A stretch of DNA of 64,000 bases from Theristus sp. LFF4_11 (lineage: Eukaryota; Nematoda; Chromadorea; Monhysterida; Xyalidae), in NCBI GenBank assembly GCA_030248135.1, contig JASANC010004591.1:62001-126000 (forward strand), read 5' to 3'. The first letter of the stretch is position 1. The number at the start of each line of letters is the position of its first letter. Below are positions 21,581 to 33,417 of this stretch, in pieces. The position numbers were made by a program, and so were the translations under genes. The notes beneath the pieces were generated by a model, which saw nothing but the letters and a program-made list of their open reading frames with translations, had not been told where the DNA came from and ran no database searches.

Positions 21581-21849
21581 TACAGTATAGCCGATTAAAC
21601 ATGGCAGCTTTTTTCAGGGTACAAGGAGCGCGCGAATTTTGAATGAAAGAAAAAGAAGTTCAGAAACCAAAGTGCATGCCAAATTTGACGCGTTTTTTTA
21701 AACTAAATGGATTATCCGTATTATTCTGTTCATTTTTTCTCCCATGCACACATGATTCTAAATTATGTTGGCATTTTTGAAAAAGACAACTCCTAGTCAG
21801 CGACTAATCCCGCCTTGATGGACTGCCTCATTTATTCGGCCATGCTGTA
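21581..21849. mobile_element. MITE, TIR CAGTATGGCCGA, copy 1
   Basis: Ends TACAGTATAGCCGATTAAA and TTTATTCGGCCATGCTGTA are bounded by TA. Related ~270-300-bp copies are 32171-32470, 42153-42421 and 62180-62461. The TA boundaries suggest a Tc1/mariner-mobilised MITE. Confidence 0.7.
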
Positions 21850-23097
21850 CAGCTTGGGAATGTTTTGAAGAAAATTCACTTGTTGCACCGTTTCAACGCT
21901 CAGGATTCGTCCAAACACAGTGAATGAGGTTCGTTTTGCTTCTATTTTCTTTACTTTAAGAGCGACATTTCAATCAGGCATCGAAACGCATAACAAATCG
22001 ACCAAAGTGGAGGAACAAAACAGAAATGAAACACTTTTGAAAGATCACAATGAGACAAAATGAAAGTCGAACAAAATAAATTATTCGAAACGAAATGGTG
22101 CAGAAAAATGTGTTTTTTTATTAAATGTATTAAATTTTATTAAATTAAATTAAATTAAATTAAATGTACGTATTAAATTAAAAAATTTTATTAAATAAAC
22201 ATTAAATTAAATTAAATTAAATTAAATGTAAATAATTAAATTTTATGTGACCCTGAACAAAACAGGAAAGATTGAATAATTCTTTACAGAAAGTTCTGTT
22301 TTTTCAACCCATTGAAAAATGTAAACACACAACAGGCTAGCAAAAGAATGATGCTCAACTCAAAGTATTGATTATTCTTAAATATGAACAGAAAGTGTGA
22401 TAAATATCAGTTTCAATTTTTTTCAATGAAACTAGAGTTACCGTCAAACAAAGGTAACTTAACCAAATCAAGATTACTTGCCTGGAAGTGTGGCGCGCAG
22501 TTTGACTGCAAAAATGAAACAAATCAGCTTTGAAGAACAAAAAATCAACCCAGCAGAGAGTGAATGAAAACTCCGAGACTAAAATTTTGTTTTCATGTGG
22601 ATTCAACAAATTTCAGTATTTAATAAAACTCTGAAAGAAGAGGAAATTCGTTGCTCTCCAAGTAAAATTAGTCTAGAACATCATTTTTGTTGATTCAAAA
22701 AATTCGCCAGGATCTACACGTATTTCAAGAGGTGAGATAAACAACGGTGTTAATTAAAGAACTTTTAAAAATTGCTGTGACTTTTTTTTCAACAAAATAC
22801 GAAACTTCTTCAGCCATTTGTGTCCAGGGTAGGATATACAGAGACAATTTATTTACAGACAGCGAACTGGAGGTAGCAAAACGATGTTAACAAAATCGGG
22901 ACAGCCGAACACACAATAATACAAATTGTCTTCTGAAAACATCTCCTAACGCGTTGTTGATTTTGCTGCCGGTACAGTATACTAATGATACATACTTCAT
23001 AATAGGCATCGCATATAATATAAATTCTAAATATGGAAAAACGGTTCACAATATGACAACAAGAAAAAACTCAACACAAAAAAAAACGCAAAACCGT
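21850..23097. other. AT-rich gene-free stretch downstream of FOXO
   Basis: It contains an imperfect ATTAA microsatellite at 22125-22240 and no recognised exon. It probably includes the FOXO 3' UTR next to 23098. Confidence 0.4.
22125..22240. repeat. ATTAA microsatellite
   Basis: Two runs of TAAATTAAATTAAAT-type units are separated by a TGTACGTATT interruption. Confidence 0.8.
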
Positions 23098-26000
23098 TCA
23101 CAGATTCTCAAAGTTGCCAAATTCGACCTTCCCGGCGACGGACAGCTCATGTCGCAACACGGCGTCAATGTCACACTGCACGTCCATCGGTTGACAGGCG
23201 TGGTCATTATAATTGACGGTCAACAGGTCAGTTGGCAGATGCAAGCCGCCATTCAGCGCGCCACCGCCAGTGGTGTTGCCAGTGCCAAACGAGTATTGGC
23301 CGAGGCCGTTTCCTGACGTCATCTGGTGTTGCTGCAGCGCCTCGCGAAGCATCGGTGTCTGCATTAGACTGTTACTGCCGTTTGTCGGGTACAATTGTTG
23401 ATAGGACGGCGGCGCCACTGTCTCCATCGTGGTCGCCAGTCGAGTGGCACTATTGGTGCCGTTCATGTATGTTGGACGACTGTTGCCGCCGATTGGCGCT
23501 GACGGTTCCATCTGCAGAAAAAAAACATTGGTTTCGGTTTTGTTTGACGGTGTTTTGGCATAGATAAGGTTTGGACGCACAGATAAGACGAAATCTGAAT
23601 ATATCGCGGGAGTAAAAGTTTCCCGGGAAAAGTTGAGAGTGTATGGCGATTGAATGCTCGTAGATGAAGATTGAAATATAGGATGTGCGCAGACCCATAA
23701 GGTCTCACAGTTGTCGGGGGGGGGGGGGGTTCGGCTTGCCCCTCTTCTTTCTCAAAAATTTCATTGTTATCATATTTTGGTGATCAACCAAAAGAAAACA
23801 GCAGGTCAGTATTTGTTTGAGACTTCGAATAAATCACTAGCCTTGCCAACAGCAGGTTCACATTTTATCGGACTAGCAAAACGGCACATGTTGGCGCCAG
23901 CTGGTGCGCGTGAGCGTTCGCTCGGGGACATAACGGTGGCACCTTCTGAAATGGAAAAAAATTAATTCAAGAAAACAGTTTTTCAAAAAAACCCGTTTTT
24001 CAACATAGAAACAACATTTTGAGCGGCTGAGCGGCTAAAAGGCGTTTTGTGCGTGCGTGCGACCATCAAACCAGTGAGGCAAAGCTGGTTGGTTACAATA
24101 AAACGAACTCTGCTGACATTTCATTTCTTCAATTTTCGACCAGAATCCTTCCATTTAAGAAAAAAAGAAAACTCAATGAGTATTTCCGGAACGCCCACCT
24201 CGCAGAAACGCGTTCGCTCTGGGCGGGCTCGTCGGGTGGCACGCGGTTGCTGACGGCAATGGCGGCGGCAAATTCGACGCCAGCCCACTGCTCGGCGGTA
24301 ATGTTTGTGAAATTTGCTGTTGTTGCTGTTGCTGATGTTGGCTCAGTCTCATGTTGCCGGTGAGGTCGACCAGTTCACCGGGGCCCGAGCCGCCTCCCAG
24401 CGGGGCTCTTACGGATGCGCCCGCGTGCTCGCTGGAGGCCAACGTCCAGTACTCGTAGTCGGCGGCCGCTTCAACCGACGGCGACAGGCGGCTGCCCGGC
24501 GTGGAGTAGTTCGACAGCATTGAGTCGCTGCGACCGCTGCGAGAAAAGGCAACAAAAATACATTTGGTGTTGTTGTTGGGATTTTACGCGATGTTTCTAG
24601 CCAGGGTTAATTCAGAGAAGCGTACAGAACGCCGCTGAGTGGGACGCCCATCGAGTTTTCTCTGTCATTAAGTGCCTGTACTAGGGTTAGGGGCTTTGAA
24701 AAAAAAAATTTTTTTTTATTTTTTTTTTGTTTTTTTTTAAAAATTTGGATTTTTTTTTCAAACTTAAAAAAAAAATTTGAAAAATTTTTCTTCTACTTTG
24801 CTCTGAAAATTCGATTTATGGCATAATTTTTTGAAAGTTCAAACCAAATTTTCTTCCCAACTTCTTTGTGTGCTTAGGTACATGTCATTATTTGGTCATT
24901 TTGACCGACGTACTCCATGTTTTTCGATTTGGATGACTTCTAGAGTCAATTTTTAGCGTTGAAATGACATAACTGAATTGAAATATCGTTTCAGAAATCG
25001 TTTTCTTGCAACTTAGAACATGTTTTTTCAGTCGGTAGGCCATGAGATGAACATGATATTTTGTTGATTGGCGTATGTTATAGGTCTACAATGGAGTTGT
25101 GCGATATATTGTTAAACAATTGGAGCGGAGATGTTGGTTAATACCACATCACACGACCGTTTTTCAGATACCCGATAACATGGCCACATGTTAAAACTTG
25201 CGTGCTGAGCTAAACTAACGTGTTAAACTTGCGTCTGTCAGTTGCCCGCAACGTGATCGCGAAATCATGGTACGTGTTTTCGATACGATGATTTGAAGAG
25301 TGGGCTCTCGCCATGTGGCAGATAGCATAGCTGGTTGAACCTGAAAGTAAGTGTCTTGGGGGGGGGGGGCGACCGGGTCGACAGGGGTTGCCGACTTAGC
25401 TACAGCAAACAGGAATTTTTGAACACAGTCAAATTTTGGTAATTTTCTAAAGAGGAACAACTAAGAACGGTTCAATATTCAAGTACACGTCGAAAATTGT
25501 CCTGTTTTACTGTTGAAAATGCAACTTTCCCTCTATGAAATGGACATAATTTCAATAAAACACGATTTTCGCTCTTATAGTTTTCCGGATCGTTCTGAAA
25601 ATAGTCTAGATGAACTCAGCTCGACGAGACGCTTCGAACAAACCTAACTTGTAAAAAAAAAATTAAAAAAAAAATAAATTTTTTTTAATTTAAAAAAAAA
25701 TCCGGATTTTTTTTCCCCTAACCCTAGCCTGTACACCCCTCGTCGGGGCTCGATCCACCTAGCGCACAGACAACAGTCTAACGCGCTACCACTACCAGGC
25801 TACGAGGGTGACGAAAATAAAAAGCAATTCCAGGATTTTCCGTTCAATGGAATCGTGCATTCCACATAATTTTTTTACGGAATAACTGAATTTCTAAACG
25901 ACCGTACTCACCGGAATGCGGTTGCCATCGGATCTACAAACGGCTCAGTCATCTCATCAGGCGCCGTTTGCGAGCCGACGACACCGGCTGAAGCGCGCAT

Positions 26001-29000
26001 CTGCTCCACCTGAAAGCATATAAACTGGTGGTAGTGATGCAGGGTGATCGCCACTGTAGCGTAGCGGTTAGGGCGGTCGGCTGTTGCAGAAACGGTATGG
26101 GGTTCGATTCTTGGCGGTTGAAAACTTTGGACATCATAAAACGATGTGTGGATTTGGAAGATCTAATCAAAATGCAAGCTGCTTATTCTGGCCAATCAAC
26201 GAGTGTGAAAAAGCAACTGGAGTAATTTCGGTTTCTGGCATTAGCAGTTCTCAGACACGTGCCATGGAGACAGCGAATCTGCAAACTCGAGCGAAGCAAT
26301 AAACCCGCGAAAAGATTGAATTCCAGCGGCGTTTTGCATGTCTACTTTGCGGTACAGTATGTTTGTATGAACCTGCCACTTTCTTCGTAGAAAGAACGGT
26401 ACTGGAGTTGCAAAAGATAATAAATCAGCCACAAAAATGGGGCGTTTGATTCCGATCAAACCGGATACATGTATATTCGTTCTTCTGTCCGTCACTCAAG
26501 GTTTCGCACATCCCTCGTGCTCTGCGAAAAGTGACAGATTTAAGCAAACGCACCTTACACAGCCATTGCTAGCACATATGAACTAACACGAACACGAAAA
26601 TCAAAGCGAACACGAATACACTTGAGCATTCGCGCACCTTTTTCCTCACTCGGCCTCGTTTCTGTTCGAGCGCTTTATTGGAGGTTTCGGCGGTCTGCGC
26701 ACGTCTCCTGGAGGCCTTGCCCGGCTTTGCGTCCGGATTCAGCACCCACCAGCTGCTCTTTCCGGCGCCCTCGTTCTGGATGCGCATGAAGCGACTGTGC
26801 AGCGACAGATTGTGGCGGATGGAGTTCTGAAAAAAATTCGCAAAACACTTTTTTGAACTGAACATTTGAGCATTTTTGAATTTTTTATTACCGGTATCAT
26901 TTTGCTTATTTTTTAGTTTTCATGCAACATTACTACTTTTGCATATGCCGCCCCGTTTGTGTGCTGTTGATCCATTGCTTCGTAAATCAGTTTCGTTTAC
27001 ACACAACATTCAATGGATTTGGGATGATTTATGAGCAGTTTTTTTGTTTTGTTTTTTCGCTTATTGCACTGTTTTTATCGAGTCTATGAGTGCAATCGAA
27101 CTTTGAAGCTATATGATTACATCGGCTGGGCCACTGCTGCCGTGTCCAAGTATCGTTGTTTTAAATTTAAAAGTGTCTAGCAAATCATCAAGTTACGTAC
27201 AGTACATAATATGTTCGGCCCCTATAATATCGTTCTAAAACCTGCCACCATTTTTTCTACAAACTTTGCAAGGCACATCCTAATTTTCATACGCTTCACT
27301 GATCCTTTCCGCTCACACCTTCACTCTGTCTCTCTCTCTCTCCAGTTATTATTTGTTATTTGAAGCTTCAAAAGTTCGTTAAGCTGCTCGCGCGCCAGCT
27401 GGCAAAACGAGCACGTTTTTTTTGTTTCAATCCCAATGATAATGGTCGTTTTTGCAGGGCCAGCCCATTATCAACTCATAAAATGAGCCGTTTCTGGCGC
27501 GCTTCGTCAGTTTCGTTAGAACAGGAAAAAAGCAACACGCGTAGTGTTCATAAATACAGAGTAAAACGTCATTTCACGGAAAATTTTAATAGCTGTTTTT
27601 ATATGCAGTTTCGAACATGTGCATTATGAGATTTTATTTTTCCCTCAACGAAGAAGTGTCATGTTAACGTATCTAGTGAGACATTGCAGCGAATGCCGTT
27701 GCTTTTTTGAGCTGCGTACTTTCTTGCAGATGACGTCAAAGGCATTTTTTCAACCATAAAGAACCGTGAAAACTGGACCCACTCTGTACAGCGCCGTTGC
27801 GTACGTGAGTTTCGCTGAGCAAATATGCGTTACAGTCGGGGACGTCCCCAGAAGGAAATTGAGTCCTACATAAACAAGCGCATACGGGTGTCGTTCTCTG
27901 TACCCTAAATTCTGCAACGTTCGTAGTTTCTATTTTTGAAGCCGACGTCACATGCAGAAAGCCACATTTGTAGACGGGCACACTTACATTGAACTCAATA
28001 ATCTGTTTAACGACAATGTAAAAGTTCAAAGTGCCTAACGAACGGTTTGAGATGAATAAGCTAATTAATAATAAGTTGAATAATAGCAGTGGACGCCAGC
28101 GAAGAATTGTCCTCTAACCGGTTAAATCTGGCTGCGCAAGAGAGCTCTCTCTGACGTTCACTGGAAATAAAATAATGCAGAATAAAATACTCTTTTCCAA
28201 AATAGTGCACACGCACACAGGATACATGAAGTGATAATGGATTCAGGAAACCAGTGAAATGAAAAAAGAGAGAAGAAAAAGATGAACCAGAAGAGAAGCG
28301 CGATAAAAAGAGGAGTTTAGGAAAAGTGCTGGAAAACTACATATCTTTAAGAAGACAGCCCGGTTTGAATACCCCACAAATGGTCGACTCTGAAACCAAA
28401 AAAGTTTAAAAAACCGACAGACGCACTCAGCAAAAAACGGACGCATCACCAAAAAGTGTCGCGCGGAAAACCAAGAAAGGAGGAAAAAACCACACAACAA
28501 CAGCACAGAGCACACAAAGCGAAACGCGCCGACAGACAACCCCGGCGTTCGAGAAAACGAAGCGACATTCCAAATGAACGTCTCCTCCAAAAAAGCCAAC
28601 CTTCCAACCAGCGGCCGCTTCCGGACTCGAGCGTTCGTGGAAGTAGCCGATGTGATCGGCGAACCACTGGTACACCTCGGACAGTTTCATTCGGCCGCCG
28701 GGCGCCGTCAGCAGTGCCTGCGTGATCAGATCCGCATAGGACGCCTCGCCCCACGGGTTCGGCTTCTTTGTCGGCGCCGTCGAATTCGGCGACACCTCGC
28801 CGCTGCAGCCGAGAACGCCGGAGTCGCCCGAGTCGGCGCGCGCCGGCGTCGCCCTCTTCGACGACGTTGAGGACGACTTCTTCGTCGATCGCGACGGCGG
28901 CTTCGTGCGTTTCTCGTCGTGGATCTCGGCGATGACGTCGTCGATGCGCTCGTCGGAGGTCATCGGGGTTGAGCTGACGTTCGTGCTAGAGTCTGCCGGG

Positions 29001-29137
29001 GAACTGGTGACAGCGATGCCATTGGAGTCACTGGGGTGATGAGTGGCGACCGAAGAGGGTGGTAACAGCGGCCATGTGAAGCAGCGCTCCCGTGCGATCG
29101 CCTCGACCTCCTCTGTTGCGTCCGATTCACCTTCCAT
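23098..29137 (-). CDS. daf-16: FOXO forkhead transcription factor, isoform b-type
   Basis: The alternative first exon 29137-28601 splices at phase 0 to the shared exons 26826-26638, 26009-25912, 24536-24199, 23945-23851 and 23511-23098. The total of 1671 nt gives 556 residues. The exon starts [16 protein letters not shown], carries its own AKT-type site (RERCFTWPL, Thr21), a Ser/Thr/Lys-rich linker, and a complete 53-residue N-terminal forkhead half ([38 protein letters not shown]). That is the same length as the a-type half (residues 143-195). The two halves differ at about half of their positions. The paired arrangement corresponds to daf-16a and daf-16b of Caenorhabditis elegans. A separate promoter upstream of 29137 is implied but no core element was identified. 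Confidence 0.85.
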
Positions 29138-32100
29138 GTTGTGGTTTTTTTGGTTTTTTACCGTTTTTTTTGGGGTTCTGGTATTTGAGTTTTGTTTCGT
29201 GATTTGCCGCTGGATGGATTTTGTGGTCGGCGCTCACATTATATTTATGGTTTTGAAATTCACCACCAGAAAAGCCATAATTACACAGCGCGCTGTTTTC
29301 AGTCTGAAATGAGAAAGACTATGACAAATAGTCGGTCGGATTTATTTCCAAAACGGAATGTGGTGGGTGTCTTGGCAGCTAATTGAAGGATTTTTTTCAA
29401 ATGACTATGATATGCGTTGCTCAGCAAGCAGAATGAACAAATGGAAATACAAGGTAGAATACAATGGAATTCAAAAAAGGAACTGGACGCTATCATCAAG
29501 TTAAAAAAGTTGACAAAGATGCTTGTTCCATGTAACAGGTTTCAGAAAACGATTCTTTACACCTTCAGACAAAAGAAGCAGCATGAGACTTTCAAAGTTT
29601 TCAACGCAACAAACCGCGCACGCGTGTGTGCCGTCATAAACAAAAAACGCTCGAACAAAATGAACATTTGACCTCACCGAAACATAAAAATGTAAGAGTA
29701 GGGACCGCTAGTTTACAACCGCCGCACACTTTCACACTTTCACACATATGGGCGGAACTACCCCTTGTTTTCAGAGAAACCGGGTTTCCAACTCTCATAA
29801 ACCGTGCCGTGCAAATCGCGTTGCAGGCAGCGCAGTCCGGAGCCGTTCGAATGCGAACACACATCCAATAAGCGAATACGACGGTTGGAAACTAAAATAT
29901 AACGCGCATTGTGATTGGAAAAAAGAACGCTGCAGGCCTCGGACAGCGACGCTGCTGTCTGCAATGTCCAGTCCACCATGTCAAACCTAATCCAAAAGCC
30001 GTTCCAATGACATGTAGAATGTGCTGAAAAATATGCAAAAACGGCCTTCCTGGACTGGGAATTATAAAAGGGGGGGGCTACGAAAAACTGCACAGAGAGG
30101 TGCAGAGTGACCAGTGGTCAGTCAGAGGATACAGGGTGGTGTGAAACAGTGTGTGGCCAGTTGTCGTGCAATTTTTAACGCATCAACTTGCAACCAACAA
30201 CCTTAAGAATTTGCTGATTGGCTGATTAAAGCCTGCATGACCAACCAATGAATGTTTTTGATAAAACTACAATTAAATCCAGGAGAAAAAGTCGCGCTGT
30301 TAACAGGTACACACGTTCCGACCACACTCTGTACGCGAATCGGCTGATTAGTATACGCACTGCACCCAACCCAACGTTAGTAATGCCGAACGAATGAATT
30401 TTTGCATTTGCTTCAATGTCTGACAGATACGTACACAGCCATACGGTTTCGGTGCAGTGTTATAGTGCAAGATAAAGCAAAAATGCAAAAACGCGCAGAG
30501 TGGAAAGAGAGATATGGAAATTCTATAGATAGAAAACTGACCACTGACCCTGGGTAACGCCGCCATCAGCAATTTTCGCTTTCGCATATCACATTATATG
30601 TGAGTGTAAAACGTCTGACGCACGTGTGTGCTCGTCATATGAGAGATGCGAAAGGGTTATCTTGGGTCAAGCTTTTTACACTGTAACTGAGTGGACAAGG
30701 GTATGGGGGGTCGAGATGAGAGGGCAAACGTGCATCGGCTGTTTCCTGGTGTCCGTTTTTGGATTTCAAGTCAATTTTCTCGTTGGAGAGTTCAACAAAA
30801 GTTACTGTTTACCTAATGCTAAACGAGAATGTGGAAGCCTTAATTTCAATGAAAGAACCCAATTTGGAGCCAAAATAACATTGGGGCAAAACGTGGGCAG
30901 AATCTCGGGTAAAACTTTCGCCCGGACAAGACGGTCCACGGTTTACAAAGTCCGATCAGAGCGGGAAAACGCGGAAAAAATCGCCGCGATTGGAAAATGA
31001 CCTCGCGTATCGTGTGTGTGTTCGGTTTGGTCACCCGGCCCAAAGATGCACGTTTTTCTGTCCAGCCTCGTCTGAAGATAGCGCATTGAATTTGGTCAGT
31101 GACGAAATTCATGTGGTTATTATTCGTCTTGTCTCAACCGAAAAAAGTATGCTGGAGAAAATGGGAAGGATCGCAAACGCTAATTAACGCAGCCACACTT
31201 TTTATTAATGGTTACAGCAACTTTTTCTGATTTTGCAGTCGTAGAAGCAATTATGCGCTTCCTACCACGCTAAAAAGAAAAACTCTAAGATAGTCGCTGA
31301 TTGGCTGCAGCCTACAGCAACCACCTGACCAGGCCAATGATCCGGGTTGTTCACTAAAGCACAGAAAAACGTCAAAAGAAACACCAGGGTGAAAACCATA
31401 ATCACCTGCGCGGTCTCCAAGGAAAAAAAACACAAACGCGCCAAGAAAAATGGATTTCCAGCCATTTCCAAGGTGTTGCAGACTGCTGGTGTTTCTGGGG
31501 TCATGTCATGTCATGTCATGTCATGTCAATCTTTTCACAGAAATTACGCGAACATCCATTGTAAAAAAGTTCGCTTTTCTCAACGATCATCCTCTCCACG
31601 TGAGAGACGCGAATGTGGACTCATCCTGTTATCCTCAGATGTCCTTTATATCATTGGGGGTCACCCCACACACTCATGCACACACGTGCCGTGCACCCCA
31701 ACCACACGCACACACACTTCAGTTTCCCCAGGGTTTCCCACATGCGCTGATGTAACACGATCGTGACGACTCGATAATGACCGGGGTTATTGATTTTTTC
31801 CTTTTCGTTGTTCCAGGGGAGCAGATGCTTCTTATCATTGGTTTTTTGCGTTTCTGCATTTTTTGGTCTATTGTGGTTTCTATTGTCTGTCGGACTCACC
31901 GCCACTACAGGGGGCAAAACCTGCCCTGTGTCTGATTGAGACTCATGAAATTAGCTGGTATGGTTTTACCGTTCAGAATTGTGGATTTTAGTTTGGTCTG
32001 GATAAATTTTTTCAATGGTGAAATGAAAATTAGCGCTGACCTTCCATCCGGCAGAGCTGGTGCTATCGGCCTTGTCTCGAAAATACGGCACACTTTGAAT

Positions 32101-33417
32101 CATCCAGTCATAAACTGAAAGTTTTTCAAAACCATTAAATGGTTATGTTGGACGGCTATGACGGACGCAGTACACTATTGCAAATTAAATAAGGCAGTCT
32201 CTGTCTCTGTATTCTTCATCAAGGCGGGATCCGACTGGTAGTTGCTGTTTTTTTGAAGAATGCCAAGATAATATCCAATCGTGTGTGCAAGACAAGAGAG
32301 AACGAAGGAACAGAATAGCACGAACAACCAAGAACCTCAATTTTTAAAAACAAAACGCACACGTCAAATTCGACACATACACACACAATCGGGTGTTATT
32401 TCTGATTTCAAATTTCGCGCGCGCTTGTCCCCTGAAAGAAAAGCAGCCATGTTTACTCGTTTGTTGCGTACTTTGCGCGAGCGTCATCCGATGCTCTGCA
32501 GTGCTCATGATCGCCTGCGTGATCAGCTCCGCATACGACATGTTGCCCCAGGCGTTGCGGCGACTCGACGGCCGCTGCGGCTGCGTCTGCGACGTGTGAG
32601 TCTGACTGTTGGAGCCGCTGGAGTGGCCGGAGTCGGACGTAGACGGCGACGGACTGCTGAGGAAGTCGTGCGGCGGCGGCGCGATCAGCTGATGTTTCGC
32701 GGCCGTGCTACTGCCGCCGTTCGTGGCGTCGACGCTGTCGAAACTGTGTGTTAGAAATTTTGTAGTTTTGGTGCGGTGTTTTGCTCCAGGAAAGTCGGAC
32801 CTCTGAACGAACGAACGAACGAACGGTAATTTTTGGCGGTGTTTTTAGCCATGGCTAACCCGGGACAGCGTACAGAACGCCGTAGAGGGGTCCCATTGAG
32901 TTTTTTCTGTCACTAAGTGCCTATACACACCTCGGCGGGGCTCGATCGCCTGATCGCACAGACAACGAGTCTAACGCGCTACCACCAGACCACGAGGGTG
33001 ACCTCCCTCACAGTTTGGTCAAAGTTACAATCTCAAAGTCTCACAGGTCTACAGTTTTCGTTCAAGCTCTTCATTTGTGTTCGGCGCATCAGGCTTTGTT
33101 GGAATTTGAAAGTATCTAGCATCGCACTGTGAGAAGCAATGCGCAGTACTTGCACCCGCACTCCCTCTTGATACTCACCAAAACAAGTCCACTTCCTCGC
33201 TGTTCTCATCCTCTTCCTGAATGTCGAGTTCACTCAACGGATTGTTGCCACCGCCGTTGCCACTGTTGGCGGCGCCCTCCTGCTGTTGCAACTGTTGCAA
33301 CGGCCACGTGTTGCAACGATCGCGGTACTTCGGCTCCAGCAGCGCGTCCACCAACGGATCGAGCGTGTCGTCGACGTCGTCCGGTCGTGGCTCGCTCAGT
33401 GACGAGATGGTCGGCAT
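23098..33417 (-). CDS. daf-16: FOXO forkhead transcription factor, isoform a-type
   Basis: Exons on the minus strand: 33417-33179, 32743-32472, 32114-32041, 26826-26638, 26009-25912, 24536-24199, 23945-23851, 23511-23098. They total 1719 nt, 572 residues plus stop, in frame throughout. The forkhead domain starts at about residue 143 ([38 protein letters not shown]). It continues in the shared exon with the recognition helix [17 protein letters not shown] and wing [23 protein letters not shown]-type RxRxxS/T sites are Thr37 ([10 protein letters not shown]), Thr240 (RRRAQT) and Ser296 (FRGRSDS, split by an intron). The C-terminus [15 protein letters not shown] matches the FOXO transactivation motif. 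As in other FOXOs, insulin/PI3K-AKT phosphorylation with cytoplasmic retention is expected. Least certain is the donor of exon 23945-23851, chosen for phase. A MITE occupies most of the intron inside the forkhead domain. Confidence 0.88.
24581..25812 (-). mobile_element. tRNA-derived SINE, copy 2, split by a hAT-like element
   Basis: The SINE body is at 24581-24681 and its tRNA-like head at 25727-25812, where box A-like TGGTAGTGGTAGCGCG and box B-like GGATCGAGCCC are read on the minus strand. The two halves are separated exactly by the element at 24682-25726. It lies in the FOXO intron between 25912 and 24536. Confidence 0.8.
24682..25726. mobile_element. hAT-like element, TIR TAGGGTTAGGGG family, copy 2
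   Basis: TAGGGTTAGGGG and CCCCTAACCCTA enclose 1045 bp and are flanked by GCCTGTAC (24674-24681 and 25727-25734). The two other full SINE copies show the site without insertion. No transposase frame. Confidence 0.92.
26047..26330 (+). mobile_element. tRNA-like SINE in a FOXO intron
   Basis: TGTAGCGTAGCGGTTAGGGC resembles a tRNA A box region and GGGTTCGATTC a B box, spaced as in a tRNA, followed by about 200 bp of unrelated tail. A functional tRNA is unlikely because the acceptor stem is weak. Confidence 0.5.
26356..26552. mobile_element. MITE with GTTTGTATGAACCTGCCA-type ends
   Basis: The inverted ends GTTTGTATGAACCTGCCACT and AGTGACAGATTTAAGCAAAC match the ends of the copy in gene A intron 5. 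It lies in the FOXO intron 26010-26637. Confidence 0.45.
26827..28600. other. FOXO intron before the shared forkhead exon
   Basis: About 1.8 kb with no further exon identified on the minus strand. CT microsatellite at about 27325-27345. Confidence 0.4.
29758..30093 (-). CDS. Hypothetical ORF upstream of the isoform-b exon
   Basis: A 111-codon uninterrupted frame, GC-richer than its surroundings, with no recognised domain. It lies in the a-isoform intron, just upstream of the b-type first exon, so it may simply be promoter-proximal GC-rich DNA. A plus-strand TATAAAAGGGG is at about 30065. Confidence 0.12.
   Translation of the reverse strand: MQFFVAPPFYNSQSRKAVFAYFSAHSTCHWNGFWIRFDMVDWTLQTAASLSEACSVLFSNHNARYILVSNRRIRLLDVCSHSNGSGLRCLQRDLHGTVYESWKPGFSENKG
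30626..31000 (+). CDS. Hypothetical ORF in the FOXO a-isoform intron
   Basis: A 124-codon frame on the strand opposite FOXO with no recognised domain or homologue in the window. Composition is like intronic DNA. It is probably chance. Confidence 0.1.
   Translation: MCSSYERCERVILGQAFYTVTEWTRVWGVEMRGQTCIGCFLVSVFGFQVNFLVGEFNKSYCLPNAKRECGSLNFNERTQFGAKITLGQNVGRISGKTFARTRRSTVYKVRSERENAEKIAAIGK
31503..31527 (+). repeat. TCATG microsatellite
   Basis: Five consecutive TCATG units. Confidence 0.9.
32171..32470. mobile_element. MITE, TIR CAGTATGGCCGA family, at the FOXO forkhead splice donor
   Basis: The body matches 42153-42421 and 62180-62461 (AAATAAGGCAGTC, GGCGGGATC, GAACAGAATAGCACG, ATGTTTACTCG), with decayed termini. 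Its right-hand TA (32469-32470) is bases +2/+3 of the donor of FOXO exon 32743-32472. It fills about 300 of the 357 intron bases. Confidence 0.7.
32799..32824 (+). repeat. GAAC microsatellite
   Basis: About five consecutive GAAC units in the FOXO intron between 33179 and 32743. Confidence 0.7.
32836..33002 (-). mobile_element. tRNA-derived SINE, copy 3
   Basis: Full-length minus-strand copy: the head GTCACCCTCGTGGTCTGGTGG, box A-like GTGGTAGCGCGTTAG and box B-like CGATCGAGCCCC are followed by the body. The stretch TTAGACTCGTTGTCTG would give an anticodon loop of tRNA-Thr(CGT) type, which is tentative. It lies in the FOXO intron 32744-33178. Confidence 0.7.

Noticed and set aside
25727..25812. 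tRNA gene read from GCGCGTTAGAC and GGATCGAGCCC
   Set aside because: The stems are imperfect and the sequence is followed by a fixed ~90-bp body repeated at several loci, so it is a SINE head.
28456..28870. Arg-rich plus-strand frames over 28.4-28.9 kb
   Set aside because: They are the antisense of the isoform-b first exon. Composition is explained by its Ser/Thr/Pro codons.
31262..31504. [11 protein letters not shown] string considered as the missing forkhead exon of isoform a
   Set aside because: It lacks a splice donor and the preceding helix. The true exon was found at 32114-32041.
31503..31527. TCATG repeats as a regulatory array
   Set aside because: Only five perfect units and no conserved partner, so it is treated as a microsatellite.
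32281..32754. 157-codon plus-strand frame
   Set aside because: It is the antisense shadow of FOXO exon 32743-32472, whose minus-strand reading is an unmistakable forkhead.
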